In this document: piece by piece, positions 28,392 to 38,392 of the stretch
How the letters are laid out: each line of letters opens with the position of its first letter
Position numbering within the stretch: the stretch's first letter is position 1
From: an uncultured Gammaproteobacteria bacterium
GTDB lineage: Bacteria > Pseudomonadota > Gammaproteobacteria > HK1
Direction: 5' to 3'
Assembly (NCBI GenBank): GCA_958295465.1
Contig: OY282353.1
Span: 4,145,001 to 4,209,000 of the forward strand
Length of the DNA: 64,000 nucleotides
The notes under the pieces: model-generated
Databases searched by the model: none
What the model was told of the DNA's origin: nothing
Seen by the model: only the letters and a program-made list of their open reading frames with translations
Program-made: the position numbers and the translations under genes

Positions 28392-31300
28392 TCACGCGAC
28401 TTGCTCGAGAGCGTGCTCGATGACCTGTTGCAGGCAATCGGACTCGTCGAGGAAGTAGACGCCGTCCTGCTTCCATTCGCTCGCGGAGCGGGCGCCGTCG
28501 TCGATCTGGGCGGCCGGGGTCACGGACAGGACGTAGGCGCGCAGGTGCAGGTTCGGGTCCTCCTTGCGTACCCGCTCTTCGACCTTCCCGATCTCGTGGT
28601 GCAGCGCCACCTTTCTGCGCTCCCTGCCGCCGAAGCGGCTCAACCCCTTCGGGTCGAGGAACAGGACGTGCTGGCGGGCGTCGTCCTTCAGCCAGACGAT
28701 GAAGTCCGGGTAGTAGCCGAAGTCGTCGAAGAACGACACGCCCCGGCCGCGCGTCAGGTTGCGGATGAGGTAGAGCTCCCGGCCTTGCAGGCAGGCGTGG
28801 CCGAGCGCGGCGAGCGATTCCAGATGATCGACGACCCGTTTCTCGTTCTCGTCCAGGGGGACGGGCTGCACAGTGACCGCGCAATCCTTTCGTACGTGGA
28901 GCAGCGGCTTGTATGCGTGAGCCTTGCTCGGGATGAGGCCGACCTTCAGGGTGCCGTACCAGAATCTCAGGTCGTCGAAGCGGCCTTCCTGGAGGGCGTC
29001 CGCCAGCCCGCGCGCTTCGCCCACCAGCCGGTCCCGGGCTGCATCCACGGACAGCTTCCAGGCCCGGACGTGGTTGGGATCGTCCTCGTCCAGGGTGACG
29101 ATCTCGATCCGGTCGTGCTCCCAGCGCCGACGCTCCCTCCGCCAGAAGCGATCGGCGTACTCGGTGATCAGGTCGAGGGCGACGTCTTCGAGCGCGCGTA
29201 GCTGCCGGAACCCGGCGGGGTTCAGCCGTTCCGGGGGCAGGCGCAATTCGTACCAGTCGTCGTTGCGCAGCAGTCGATCCACGGTGTCCCGCTCGATGAC
29301 CAGGTTATGCCAGCCCCGTTGCCGCTTGCGGCGCAGCAGCCGTTCGTGGAGGCGGGCCGCGTCGAGGAAGGCGGCATGGCTCGCGAACCTGAACCGATCC
29401 GGGCGCGTTTCCGCCTCTTCCTTTTTCTCCTCGCCCGAAACAATGGCGACCGATCGGGATTGGGTCGGGGCCGGGGTCGGGGTCGAGATCGAGACAGACC
29501 GGCCAAGGCGCGGTCGAGCGAATCCGGCGCCGGCCGGGTAACCGTCGGGTCCGTGAGGGGCCGGGGCGTTCCCTCCAACCGCGTCGCCCTCCGCGCCGCC
29601 CTTCTCCTCCTTGCGCGCCGCGGCGCCAGCGGACGCCACCGATTGCAGCCGCGAGTAGAGATCCAGGCTCACCGGGGGGAGGCCGCCCGCGGCGGCCGGG
29701 GCCGGGGCCGGTAAAACCGGGCGTTCGCCGGAGAGCTCGTACTTGCGGTCTTCCTTGAGCCGGATCAGCTTGAGGTCGGTCTTCCGCGCGAAGTTCCAGG
29801 TGGTCGGCAGGGAGAACGTCTCCCGCTCCACGCCCACCCCTTCCCGTTGCAGCAGGTCCCGGAAGGTCTGCATGTAGTTGGCGCGCAGCCCGAAGATGTA
29901 GAGCTTCTCGAGCTCCGTCAGCCGGTCGGCGTCCGGCGGCGGCGCCGCGCCGCTCTCGCGGTGGCGCTTCAAGCTCATGTTCCAGCCCTTCAGGCGCACT
30001 CCCCGCCCGAACATCTGGATGATCTCCGGCCCCTCGCCGACCCCGACGTGCATCAGCCCCATCGTGCTCACGCGCCAGGAGTTCCAGCCCGCGATGAAGC
30101 GGCGCGCGCCGATGACCACGTTCACCGTCGAATCCGGCCGGTCCACGCTCGCGAACAGCCGCTCCGCGAAGCCCATCTCCCGGTCGACGTCGAAGTCCGG
30201 GTCGGGGTCGGGGTTCTCGGTGAGCAGCCTGTAGAGCGCCGCCGAGTCCCCGACGTTGACCACGCCGAAGGGATCGTTGTCGGCGGTGCGAAGGTGCAGC
30301 TCGCCTTCGCCGGCGGTGAGGTAGACCACGTGCAACCTTCCCGCGCCGTGGAACAGGGTCTCGCAGAGGTCGGCGTAGATCTGTTCGGACGTGTCTTTCC
30401 CGGTGCGCGGCAGGTGGGAGAAACCGCCGTCGAAGAAGTCCCGGTCCTCGTCGTCGAGCAGCCCCGACTGCCCGTCGAGCAGTCGCGCGATCATGGGCCG
30501 CACCGCGTCGCCGCGGGCCAGCACCCAGCCGAGGAAGCGGAGGATGCGGACCACGTCGGAGCGGGTCGCGCGGTCCGCCTTGCTCGAACCGGTCACCGTC
30601 TTGCCGAGGAACACCCACAGCGGCTTTGCCGGGTGGAACGCCTGCCACTGTGCGCCGCCGTCCCGCCAGATGCGGAGCTGCTGGTAGAAGGTGAGCAGGC
30701 AGCCGAGCAGGTACATGTCGGCGTTCTCGTCCTGCACCCCGCCCGGCAGGTTCAGGATGGCGTAGTCCTTGCCGTAGCCGTCCTCGTGGAAGCGGCGGTA
30801 GGGGTAGTCGAACAGCAGGCACTTGCCGTAGGCGTGCAGCAGGTCGGGGTCCTTCTTCGTCGCCACCTGGTTGAAGGTGGCGGAGTACTCGAACGTGAAG
30901 CCGCCGCGGGACAGCTCCCGGCGGCGCTCGCGCCACACCTTGCCGGTGGCGCCCAGGTGCCCCTCGTCCACCAGCACCAGGTTGTCGTCGCCGAAGTCGC
31001 GGACGGCGACCCGCTTCACGCCTTTCTTCTCGGCCAGCTTGTTGAGGTCAATGATCTCGACCGGGGCGAACAGGTCCGAGCCGGCCTCGCTGGAGAACAC
31101 CCGCGCGTGCAGGCCGCTTTCCCGCAACTCGCGCTCGTGCTGCCCCGACATCTGTTCGTTCGGGGTCACCAGCACGACATTGTTGAGCCGCCCGCCGGAC
31201 CGGGTCAGGTAGTGCCGGTATTGCAGGATGTGGGCGTGCATGAGCAGCGTCTTGCCGGAGCCGGTCGCGCTCTGGAAGGCGAGGGTACGCAGATCGTCCG

Positions 31301-31700
31301 GCTGGTAGTCGGGGAGGCGCGAAGTCGGCCGGTGGCGGAACTTCGCCTGGTTCAAGTCGGCGCGGAGCGCCTCGGCGTCGTCGAAGTAGCGCCGGAGGTA
31401 GTGCTCGGTGAACAGCAGGGCGAGGTACTGGTGCGGCTTCCAGGTCCGGCCGTGCTCCCCGGTCATGCGCAGCCGCCGGCTGAGCGCCCCGATGTTGGCG
31501 TCGTACTCGGCGAACCGGTCGAGGGTGACCCGCGCGGCGGGCGTCAGGTAGAGCGCCCGGAAGTATTCACTCTCGCCGCCGGTGGCGCCGATCTCGCCCG
31601 GTGCGCGCCCCACCTGCGCGAGCATCTCGCCCATGTCCTCGTAGCCGAACTCCCGGCACACGAAGCGGTGCAGCGCGAGGCGGTTCTGAAGAGCAGTCAT
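28392..31700 (-). CDS. res: Type III-like restriction endonuclease subunit (DEAD/DEAH helicase plus PD-(D/E)xK nuclease)
   Basis: A 1,102-residue protein. Helicase motifs in order: QSATGSGKTLLM near residue 149, LVDEGHLG near 242, EYSATFNQVA near 276, and GRGVRLKGWNM near 567. The C-terminus carries a nuclease site: YPDFIVWL near 1,000 followed by LFLDPKG near 1,015 (PD...DxK), followed by a normal family ending. A Pro/Ser-rich linker at ~700-775 is encoded by G-rich DNA. With the Mod subunit it should form a restriction complex that cleaves unmodified DNA after ATP-driven communication between sites. The usual Mod-Res order is kept but with two genes in between. Its stop is one base before iolE. 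Confidence 0.9.
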   Translation of the reverse strand: MTALQNRLALHRFVCREFGYEDMGEMLAQVGRAPGEIGATGGESEYFRALYLTPAARVTLDRFAEYDANIGALSRRLRMTGEHGRTWKPHQYLALLFTEHYLRRYFDDAEALRADLNQAKFRHRPTSRLPDYQPDDLRTLAFQSATGSGKTLLMHAHILQYRHYLTRSGGRLNNVVLVTPNEQMSGQHERELRESGLHARVFSSEAGSDLFAPVEIIDLNKLAEKKGVKRVAVRDFGDDNLVLVDEGHLGATGKVWRERRRELSRGGFTFEYSATFNQVATKKDPDLLHAYGKCLLFDYPYRRFHEDGYGKDYAILNLPGGVQDENADMYLLGCLLTFYQQLRIWRDGGAQWQAFHPAKPLWVFLGKTVTGSSKADRATRSDVVRILRFLGWVLARGDAVRPMIARLLDGQSGLLDDEDRDFFDGGFSHLPRTGKDTSEQIYADLCETLFHGAGRLHVVYLTAGEGELHLRTADNDPFGVVNVGDSAALYRLLTENPDPDPDFDVDREMGFAERLFASVDRPDSTVNVVIGARRFIAGWNSWRVSTMGLMHVGVGEGPEIIQMFGRGVRLKGWNMSLKRHRESGAAPPPDADRLTELEKLYIFGLRANYMQTFRDLLQREGVGVERETFSLPTTWNFARKTDLKLIRLKEDRKYELSGERPVLPAPAPAAAGGLPPVSLDLYSRLQSVASAGAAARKEEKGGAEGDAVGGNAPAPHGPDGYPAGAGFARPRLGRSVSISTPTPAPTQSRSVAIVSGEEKKEEAETRPDRFRFASHAAFLDAARLHERLLRRKRQRGWHNLVIERDTVDRLLRNDDWYELRLPPERLNPAGFRQLRALEDVALDLITEYADRFWRRERRRWEHDRIEIVTLDEDDPNHVRAWKLSVDAARDRLVGEARGLADALQEGRFDDLRFWYGTLKVGLIPSKAHAYKPLLHVRKDCAVTVQPVPLDENEKRVVDHLESLAALGHACLQGRELYLIRNLTRGRGVSFFDDFGYYPDFIVWLKDDARQHVLFLDPKGLSRFGGRERRKVALHHEIGKVEERVRKEDPNLHLRAYVLSVTPAAQIDDGARSASEWKQDGVYFLDESDCLQQVIEHALEQVA

Positions 31701-31804
31701 AGGCTATAGCCTTGTTGTTGAATCATCCTTCAGGGAAGGCTGCGAAAGGCAACTTTGTTGCGTTGATGGCCGCCTTCCCCGGGTTGTGTCGTGCCGTCTT
31801 GTCG

Positions 31805-32242
31805 TCAAGCTGGCCACCATTTCTGACGGAAACCATTGGCTCGAAATCTTAGCACTGTCGATTCCTCATTGAACTCAAGGCGACTGCTGGTAGCCCGGCC
31901 CGTACTTGTATTGGCGAAAATCTTCCCATTACGCACTCCAATGAAGTGATTCGGCCATTTTTCTGTTCGAGGATTAAATAAGGTACACACTCTCTTATGC
32001 TTGGAATCACAGCCTGTAACACTCGAACCCTTTTTATGGTTACATCTCAAACACGCCCAAGTCAGATTTGTCTCCTGCGTAGCCAGATGTGGAGCTATAG
32101 ATCTTGGAATTATATGCTCTGCATGAAAACCTGCGCTACCCATAGCCGTTTGCCCAAACGGAAGACGACAATATCCACACGGCGTCGACTCCGTCAAGGG
32201 AATCGCCCTTTGAAGAATTTGTCGATACCTTCGACTAGCCAT
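31805..32242 (-). CDS. HNH endonuclease
   Basis: A 145-residue protein starting at ATG 32242 with CGGAGAG nine bases upstream; the start overlaps the stop of the methyltransferase gene (ATGGCTAG), so the pair is co-translated. The HNH fold is complete: zinc cysteines CGYC (22, 25) and CLRC (64, 67), the HNH core AEHIIPRS (E42, H43), Asn59 in ETNLTWAC, and CNHKKG at the third position. HNH nucleases nick or cut DNA with a single metal ion. Coupling to a methyltransferase suggests a restriction partner. GC is lower than in the flanking mod and res genes. Confidence 0.85.
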   Translation of the reverse strand: MASRRYRQILQRAIPLTESTPCGYCRLPFGQTAMGSAGFHAEHIIPRSIAPHLATQETNLTWACLRCNHKKGSSVTGCDSKHKRVCTLFNPRTEKWPNHFIGVRNGKIFANTSTGRATSSRLEFNEESTVLRFRANGFRQKWWPA

Positions 32243-34730
32243 GGGGCTCTCCGTCGGCGACTTCGGACTTGTCAATAGATAGTTCGTAGTCTTCGCCTCG
32301 AATTATCCAGTATTCATCCTTCTCTCGTTCAGAGAGAATCTTCAAGTACAACCGCGATCGTTGTTCAGAGTCGAGAGGAAGACTTTCTAGTTCATCTGCC
32401 ATCCGACGAAGCTTGATTGGATCAGATGCATATTTTCGGATCCAACCACGTGGTATCGCCTGATTGTATCCGAGGATATAGGATAGTGCGAGAATTATCA
32501 TTCCTTCCCTTTCATCGAATCCGTAGGATGCGCAAATCCTCAGTTCATGTTCCAGGGACATATGTGGACAAATCAGTTCATAGGATGCGGATCCAAATTG
32601 AAAATGCGAAACACTGCCTGTCGTACCGATCTCCTCGATTTGACGTTTTTCCAGCAATGGCAACTGTCCGAGAGTTTTATTTGACAGATGTCTCCCGGCA
32701 CCAGCAAACAGATAGAGCCACAGGCGACCCAGCGAACTAGCTAGAATCGTGGCGATACCGTGGGCAAACGTCATCGTTGTTTCTCCGTGCGGCGTGCAGA
32801 TGAGAAAACTTTTACTTAATAGCATCGGTTGATCGAACACCATCGCTCGCAGCCGCGCGGGACCTTCGTAGATATGCCTGGGAATCGCGATTTGAGGTAG
32901 CACTTGGAGTTCCTTTCTATAATCATAAGCCTGTCGAGTAAAGTGATTCTTTGCCCATTTGCTACCATATTCGACATCGGCAGCCCCAAGATAGTCCGGC
33001 CGTTCCTCATCTCTTCCTATCCGACGCAACGATCTCATGAAAGGAATTTTCCCTCTTGTAATTCTATCCGGACAATTCAGTTCAATTCCGACTCTTACGT
33101 TATACCAATCTTGTAATTTTGGACAATTAGCCAATCGTCGCTTTAAATAGCGCGCGTCCGACGATGGGAAAAAATGGCCGGCAACTCCTAGGTGCGCTGG
33201 ACTGTAGCCGATTGTATGGATTACTCCTGTCAAACTCTGACGATTCCAGACAGTCGTGGTTGCTGGTTGTCCTCGGGAAAGCACGGTAGCAATAGCCTGT
33301 GCACGGCCGCCTCTTATGGCTTCCCATGGAAGTTCCCACGCCGACTCGATCTGGAAATTGGAATCTATGCTCTCGCGAAGGGCGTCCCCGGTCGAATCTC
33401 GACTCGTCCAGACAGATCGAGGAACAATCGTGGCGATCCACCCCGAATCTCTCTTGGACAAAACATCAACATACAGAGCCAATATCTTAGCAGCTTGATT
33501 TTGAGATCGGCCACGTCCCGACCAAGGTAGATTTCCGACCAATACCCACTCGCGTTCGCGAGACAGCTTGGGTACCGCGATATCAGCCCGCGCCTCAGCG
33601 ATTCGCCAACCTATATCGTTCCACCCGAAAGCCAAGTCAAGAGTGATGTGTGCGAGATCGGTCGACAGAGACGATTTGTCCGTGCCGCGAAGTGAATTCC
33701 GGATCTGTAGCAATACGTCGTCCTCCGACGACCATCTGGTCCAGAAGGCATGTCCGGCAGCTACGAGGAACGTCCCGGTTCCGACTGTCGGATCGTATAT
33801 TCCCATTCCTTCGCGAAGAGGGATCGATGCCATCATGTCCCAAGCGTATGGTCTGGGTGTCGGAAACAGATCGATGTCCGCACGTATCTGCCTCAGTGCT
33901 GGAGATCCGAATGCTTTTACGATAAATATCGGATCCACTGTCGAGAAGTCGAAATCGATCAATGCTTCCAGGACACACTCGGATATCGAACTGCGTTTAT
34001 TGATGGACAAATTTGTACTCATATTTGGCCATGGTCTTGGATAGTGTTCTGCTCGTTTCGTGAACTCGGAGATCGCCTCCCGTCCTAAATCAGAAGCAAC
34101 GTCCCAATTACGATCTTTGCCCACTCTAAGGGCTAGTACTCGAAACAGCCAACGAATCACACTTTCGTTTTCTTCACTGGACGCGCTGCTGCCGGAATAG
34201 GTCATGACGTTGGCGACAAGTCTGGATAGATTTTCGCTGGCTTGCTCAATGCTGGGCCTGACTGCCCATTCACCAAACGACTGGCCTTTCGGGTCGGCTT
34301 CATACAGCGCATACTGTCGAAGACGAATCTTCTGATCTACTACGATGGAACGTTCGAGCTTTGTGCCATAACTGTCAATAAGGGATTCAATTTGTCTAAT
34401 GGGTACCCGACTTTCATGCCTTTTGATATCTTTGGAATCCAGGAGCCAGAGTTCAACTTCCTCACCGTCACACAGTAAGACATGGCTCAAGGTGCGCGAG
34501 GCGATTCCTTTCGCAAGATCTTTCGCAGGAATACCGTTCTTCTCGACAACAGTCACTGCACTTCTGAATTGATCAAATGGGTGCCCCCAGAATGCCGTTA
34601 ACGGAAGATCCGGTGCATCTTCTTCCGGAAGCACACTATGCGGTACCCAACTTCTCTTGATGAATTCATCTGAATATCCGAATTCGTTGAGTGACTTGTG
34701 GATCGCCTCGATTGAATCACTGGAAAGCAT
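32235..34730 (-). CDS. N-6 adenine DNA methyltransferase, gamma type, partner of the HNH nuclease
   Basis: An 831-residue protein. ATG 34730 is preferred, with AGGAGAGAG immediately upstream; a TTG-started extension to 34,769 is less likely. Motif I is YDPTVGTGTFLVAAG near residue 312 and motif IV is NLPWSGRG near 399, in gamma-class order with motif I first. The usual second residue of NPPW is Leu here, an uncommon change. The ~300-residue N-terminus and the C-terminus are not recognised; the latter may bind DNA. GC is well below the neighbours. It is placed between mod and res and coupled to the HNH gene. Alternatives are a PglX-like or type IIG-like enzyme, but no fused nuclease motif is seen. 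Confidence 0.8.
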   Translation of the reverse strand: MLSSDSIEAIHKSLNEFGYSDEFIKRSWVPHSVLPEEDAPDLPLTAFWGHPFDQFRSAVTVVEKNGIPAKDLAKGIASRTLSHVLLCDGEEVELWLLDSKDIKRHESRVPIRQIESLIDSYGTKLERSIVVDQKIRLRQYALYEADPKGQSFGEWAVRPSIEQASENLSRLVANVMTYSGSSASSEENESVIRWLFRVLALRVGKDRNWDVASDLGREAISEFTKRAEHYPRPWPNMSTNLSINKRSSISECVLEALIDFDFSTVDPIFIVKAFGSPALRQIRADIDLFPTPRPYAWDMMASIPLREGMGIYDPTVGTGTFLVAAGHAFWTRWSSEDDVLLQIRNSLRGTDKSSLSTDLAHITLDLAFGWNDIGWRIAEARADIAVPKLSREREWVLVGNLPWSGRGRSQNQAAKILALYVDVLSKRDSGWIATIVPRSVWTSRDSTGDALRESIDSNFQIESAWELPWEAIRGGRAQAIATVLSRGQPATTTVWNRQSLTGVIHTIGYSPAHLGVAGHFFPSSDARYLKRRLANCPKLQDWYNVRVGIELNCPDRITRGKIPFMRSLRRIGRDEERPDYLGAADVEYGSKWAKNHFTRQAYDYRKELQVLPQIAIPRHIYEGPARLRAMVFDQPMLLSKSFLICTPHGETTMTFAHGIATILASSLGRLWLYLFAGAGRHLSNKTLGQLPLLEKRQIEEIGTTGSVSHFQFGSASYELICPHMSLEHELRICASYGFDEREGMIILALSYILGYNQAIPRGWIRKYASDPIKLRRMADELESLPLDSEQRSRLYLKILSEREKDEYWIIRGEDYELSIDKSEVADGEPHG

Positions 34731-35179
34731 GTCTCTCTCCTGTTCGTCAGTCTTTTTCTCGGCAGGCAAAGTTGTTCCTGATTACGCACAATCATCAGCC
34801 TGGTCGCAGACACGACGAGCGGTCAACTTCGAATGCCCGCAGGAGAGCACGAAACGACCGTCCAACTACCAGCCGGAAAAGCCGTGATGCCCCATTGAAT
34901 CCGGGTTTGCGCGACCCGGCAACAGGAAGCTGAGCTTCGTACGTAATCAGGAAGCTGTTTGCGCAACGAACGCGCTTATTCAGGCGAAAATTTGGCCGTA
35001 TGGAAAATTTCAGAGAAGGATGGAAACACCTTGACCCACGGAATGGTTGTAGATGCATTGAAAAATCCCTCGTTCAAACAAGGTGTACAAGCCAGAGTCT
35101 TGGTGAATCTGATGACACGACATAACTCCGATGCTGTATGCGGGCACCGCAGGATGGGGTTTGGTTGAAAGCCTCTCGA
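34731..35179. other. Gap between mod and the inserted methyltransferase gene
   Basis: About 450 bp without a convincing gene. A short forward frame (34,959-35,168) and a reverse one (34,795-35,058) are open but lack ribosome sites and family resemblance. Moderate GC, so this is probably the left border of the inserted methyltransferase-HNH module and may carry its promoter. Confidence 0.4.
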
Positions 35180-38100
35180 TTATCGTTCATCGTTGGATTC
35201 CTCGAACATCAGGTCCCGGAAGACGGGTTCGATGGTTTCGGCAGTCCAGGTTTCGCCGGGCCGCTGCATGGCGTTCAGGGTGTGGTCGCCGTTGGTGTAG
35301 ATGAGGTCCAAGGAGGAGGCGAATCGCTCGCGGTTGCGATCGAACCAGGCGTCCAGGGCAGCATGGTCAATCTCGTCGAGGTTGCGCCAAAGGATCAGGC
35401 AGTGCCGCCCCTCGGCGTCCGTGCCCGTGATAGCGAGCACGCCGTCGATCCATCGACGGGATTCCACGCGGAGGCCGATCAGGTAGTTGAAGGTCTCGGG
35501 CAGATCGACCCGGGCGTTGTCGTCGCGTATCCCGTCGCGCACGACGGAAAGGGTGTAGGCGAAGGGGTCCGAGAAATCCTTGCCCAGCAGGGAGGCGCTG
35601 CCGGAGGTTTCCACGCCGAGCGCGTAGCGCAGTCGGTAGTCCTCGGCCAGGGCGGGGTTGCTTTTCAACAGCACCACTCGTGATTCCGATGGCGGCGCCA
35701 CTACGAGGCTGTCCATCGTGTCTTCGTAGGATTCTAGCCGGATGTATTTGAAGACTTGTGTGCTTCCTTTGCAGGAACCCGGCTTGCCGTCCTTCCAATC
35801 CTGTGAATAAACGATCTTCTTGATACGTGGTAGCAATACTGTGTCGAAATGATTCCCAACCTCCACGAGGATATATTTCCGGTTCCCACCATGCTCCCGG
35901 TTCAGATTGATGACGGCGTGACCAGTGGTGCCGGAGCCCGCGAAAAAATCGAAAACATGTGCATCTGTCCGTGAAGCTCCTGCCGTGTATATTGCATCTG
36001 CCACCGCATGAATGGATTTCGGATACGAGAAAACAGTCCCCCCGAACATGGCCTTAAGCGGAGCTGTGCCATGTTCAACAGCGGAATATTTTGCATCGAA
36101 CCAGCAGGATATGGACATCACACCTTCATGATGAGGCCGTCTCTTGTAATAGACGTAATCACGACCAGACCGGTCTTTACGTACGGCAACATCCTGTAAA
36201 TCTCTCGTTACCGTGCTTCCTTCCCAGCGCCATGTCTTCTCGACGCCCTTTTCGTCATCCGGGAATACCACTTGTTCTCCAGCCTGCGGATTTTCTTCAA
36301 CAATCCATTCCTGGCTGGTTTGACTCCATGTCATTTCAGGGACACGTATCGTATTTCCTTGTATATATATAGGATAGTAGAGTGCGGGGCGTGCGATGCG
36401 ATCCGAATTCGATCCCTCTCGTCGCAGATTCCTCCATTCGAATACTCCTCTGTCGTCGCACTCCGAGAAGCGAGCCAGTTGTTTCTTTGTCGGCGGCATA
36501 CGTCCGATTCCTGCATTCTGCCCTCCGCCGACATATAGGAGGTACTCATGCGCGACCGAGTATCCCTTCTTGGTAGGGCGTCCCGATGGATTCGTGCGAA
36601 CCAGAATCGTTCCGAGAAACCAGTCGTCGAAGATACTGGAGATCAAAAAGCTCAACTCCCGATGTTGTTCGTCGTCTATGGCCGCAACCAGAACACCGTC
36701 GTTTACGAGTAGTCCACGTGTAGCCCGGAGGCGATTCTCCATCATGGAAATCCAGGCTGACGATTTGTATCCGTTCTTGTAGAGGATTGGTGATGCATCC
36801 GTATTGAAAGGCGGGTCGATGTACACGCACTGCACCTGCCCTCGATATCGGGCTTGCAGCAGGTTCAACGCCTGGAAGTTCTCGCCGTGGACCAGCAGAC
36901 CGTCCGTCTGCTCGTCCAGCGGTCCGGCATCGGAGAGGACGGCCAGCAGCCGATCGGTGAAGTCGCGGCCGAAGTGCCGCGTGTCCAGCACCAGGCAGGG
37001 ATTGGCCTTGAGGAAATCGATGCTCGGCGGATCGCTCCAGGCCACGTTGCCGTTCGTCAAATCCCCCGCTATCTCGTCGACCGCGAACAACTCGGCCCAC
37101 TCCTCGCACTGCGCCCGGTTGGCGGCGATCTCCAGATAGAGCGCTTCCGGCACCCGGTCCAGGGTGACGCACCAGTGCGTTTCCAGCACGAACTTCTTCT
37201 TGCGCCAGAGCTGCTTCTGGAAATCCTCCAGTTGGGCCAGGAAGTCGATGATCTTCCCCCCGATGTGTCGGATCGCCCGCACCCGCGCCAGCGCCCGATC
37301 CAGGCGGGCCGTATCGCCCAGCTCCAGGTCGTCCAGATTCAGCACCTGCGTGTTCAGGTACAGATCCAGCTCGCGGCGCAGGAAGCCGCCCAGGTCCTTG
37401 TGGATGAAGTAGTCGAAGCTGTTCTTCGCCGTGTACCGATCGACGTGCTTCGCGAGCAGGGTGCGATCGCCGTTGGCGTCCGTCGGGGCCGGCGCGGCCA
37501 GCGCAGCCTGCCAGTCGGGCTCCACCGCGTTCAGGATCCGCTCGACCGTCGCCTCGTTGATCCGGCCCCGCTGGGTGCTGCCGTTGCCCGGCCACCGCTT
37601 CTTCTCGCCCTCCGTCAGCGGCCGGTGCTCGAAGCGGACGGCCAGCGCCCCGCCCTCGACGGCGACGGCGTTCCTGCCGGTCGCGAGCACGAAGCGGCGC
37701 TGGCGGTCGTCGGCCTCCTTGACGTTGTCCTTCTCGTTGTCGGCCGCGGCGATCTCGAATCGGACGCGCCGCGCCGTTTCGCCCGCGCCGGCCGTGAAGG
37801 CGTAGCTGGCGTAGTTCTCCGTCGTCTTGACGTAATACTGGTCCGCGTTCGCCCAGTGCAGCTTCACTTCCTCGCCGTCGTAGGGGATGAGGTAGGCGGA
37901 CCGGCCGCCGCTGGAATAGCGGCGCTGTGAGATGAAGTCGCCTTCGGTGTAGTAGCGGGCGAAGAAGTTGGTGAGGTGGTTGTAGACGTCAGCCTCGGCG
38001 TCCGCATCCTTCTTCATCTCGGCGAGTTGGCGGCTCAGGTCGGCGATCCTGGGCGGAGCCGTGGTTTCGAGATTGATACCCAACCCCCACGCCGCCATGC

Positions 38101-38377
38101 GCGCCTCTTTCAGCTTCTCCTCCAGTCTGGCCTGTTCCTCCGCGCTGGTCAGGTTCAGCTTCGTCTTCACCTGCGGCAGCAGATCGCGGTCGAGGAACGC
38201 GACGATCTCGGCCGTCTTCAGGTTCATGATCCGGTACAGGCCGAAATCCAGATCGCCCCGGTCGAGCTGGAACATCTCGCGCAGCAGGGCCTTCAGCCGG
38301 TCGAGCTTGTCCGCGGCGCCCGGGGCCGGCCGCACGGCGCCGTGCGATGCGGAGTCGGATGTGGTCGAGTTGGTCAT
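35180..38377 (-). CDS. mod: Type III-like site-specific adenine methyltransferase
   Basis: A 1,065-residue protein, long for a Mod subunit because of a ~480-residue N-terminal extension (starts ..DKLDRLKALLREMFQLDRGD). The beta-class order is clear: catalytic VYIDPPFN near residue 523 and SAWISMMENR, then AdoMet-binding FDFFAGSGTTGHAV near 809. The 560-790 segment between them, which should recognise the DNA target, is encoded by distinctly more AT-rich DNA (about 35,800-36,750) than the rest of the gene. It should methylate adenine at an asymmetric site and supply specificity to Res. Here it is separated from res by the methyltransferase-HNH pair. Confidence 0.9.
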   Translation of the reverse strand: MTNSTTSDSASHGAVRPAPGAADKLDRLKALLREMFQLDRGDLDFGLYRIMNLKTAEIVAFLDRDLLPQVKTKLNLTSAEEQARLEEKLKEARMAAWGLGINLETTAPPRIADLSRQLAEMKKDADAEADVYNHLTNFFARYYTEGDFISQRRYSSGGRSAYLIPYDGEEVKLHWANADQYYVKTTENYASYAFTAGAGETARRVRFEIAAADNEKDNVKEADDRQRRFVLATGRNAVAVEGGALAVRFEHRPLTEGEKKRWPGNGSTQRGRINEATVERILNAVEPDWQAALAAPAPTDANGDRTLLAKHVDRYTAKNSFDYFIHKDLGGFLRRELDLYLNTQVLNLDDLELGDTARLDRALARVRAIRHIGGKIIDFLAQLEDFQKQLWRKKKFVLETHWCVTLDRVPEALYLEIAANRAQCEEWAELFAVDEIAGDLTNGNVAWSDPPSIDFLKANPCLVLDTRHFGRDFTDRLLAVLSDAGPLDEQTDGLLVHGENFQALNLLQARYRGQVQCVYIDPPFNTDASPILYKNGYKSSAWISMMENRLRATRGLLVNDGVLVAAIDDEQHRELSFLISSIFDDWFLGTILVRTNPSGRPTKKGYSVAHEYLLYVGGGQNAGIGRMPPTKKQLARFSECDDRGVFEWRNLRREGSNSDRIARPALYYPIYIQGNTIRVPEMTWSQTSQEWIVEENPQAGEQVVFPDDEKGVEKTWRWEGSTVTRDLQDVAVRKDRSGRDYVYYKRRPHHEGVMSISCWFDAKYSAVEHGTAPLKAMFGGTVFSYPKSIHAVADAIYTAGASRTDAHVFDFFAGSGTTGHAVINLNREHGGNRKYILVEVGNHFDTVLLPRIKKIVYSQDWKDGKPGSCKGSTQVFKYIRLESYEDTMDSLVVAPPSESRVVLLKSNPALAEDYRLRYALGVETSGSASLLGKDFSDPFAYTLSVVRDGIRDDNARVDLPETFNYLIGLRVESRRWIDGVLAITGTDAEGRHCLILWRNLDEIDHAALDAWFDRNRERFASSLDLIYTNGDHTLNAMQRPGETWTAETIEPVFRDLMFEESNDER

Positions 38378-38392
38378 GGCGGAATCATGGGA

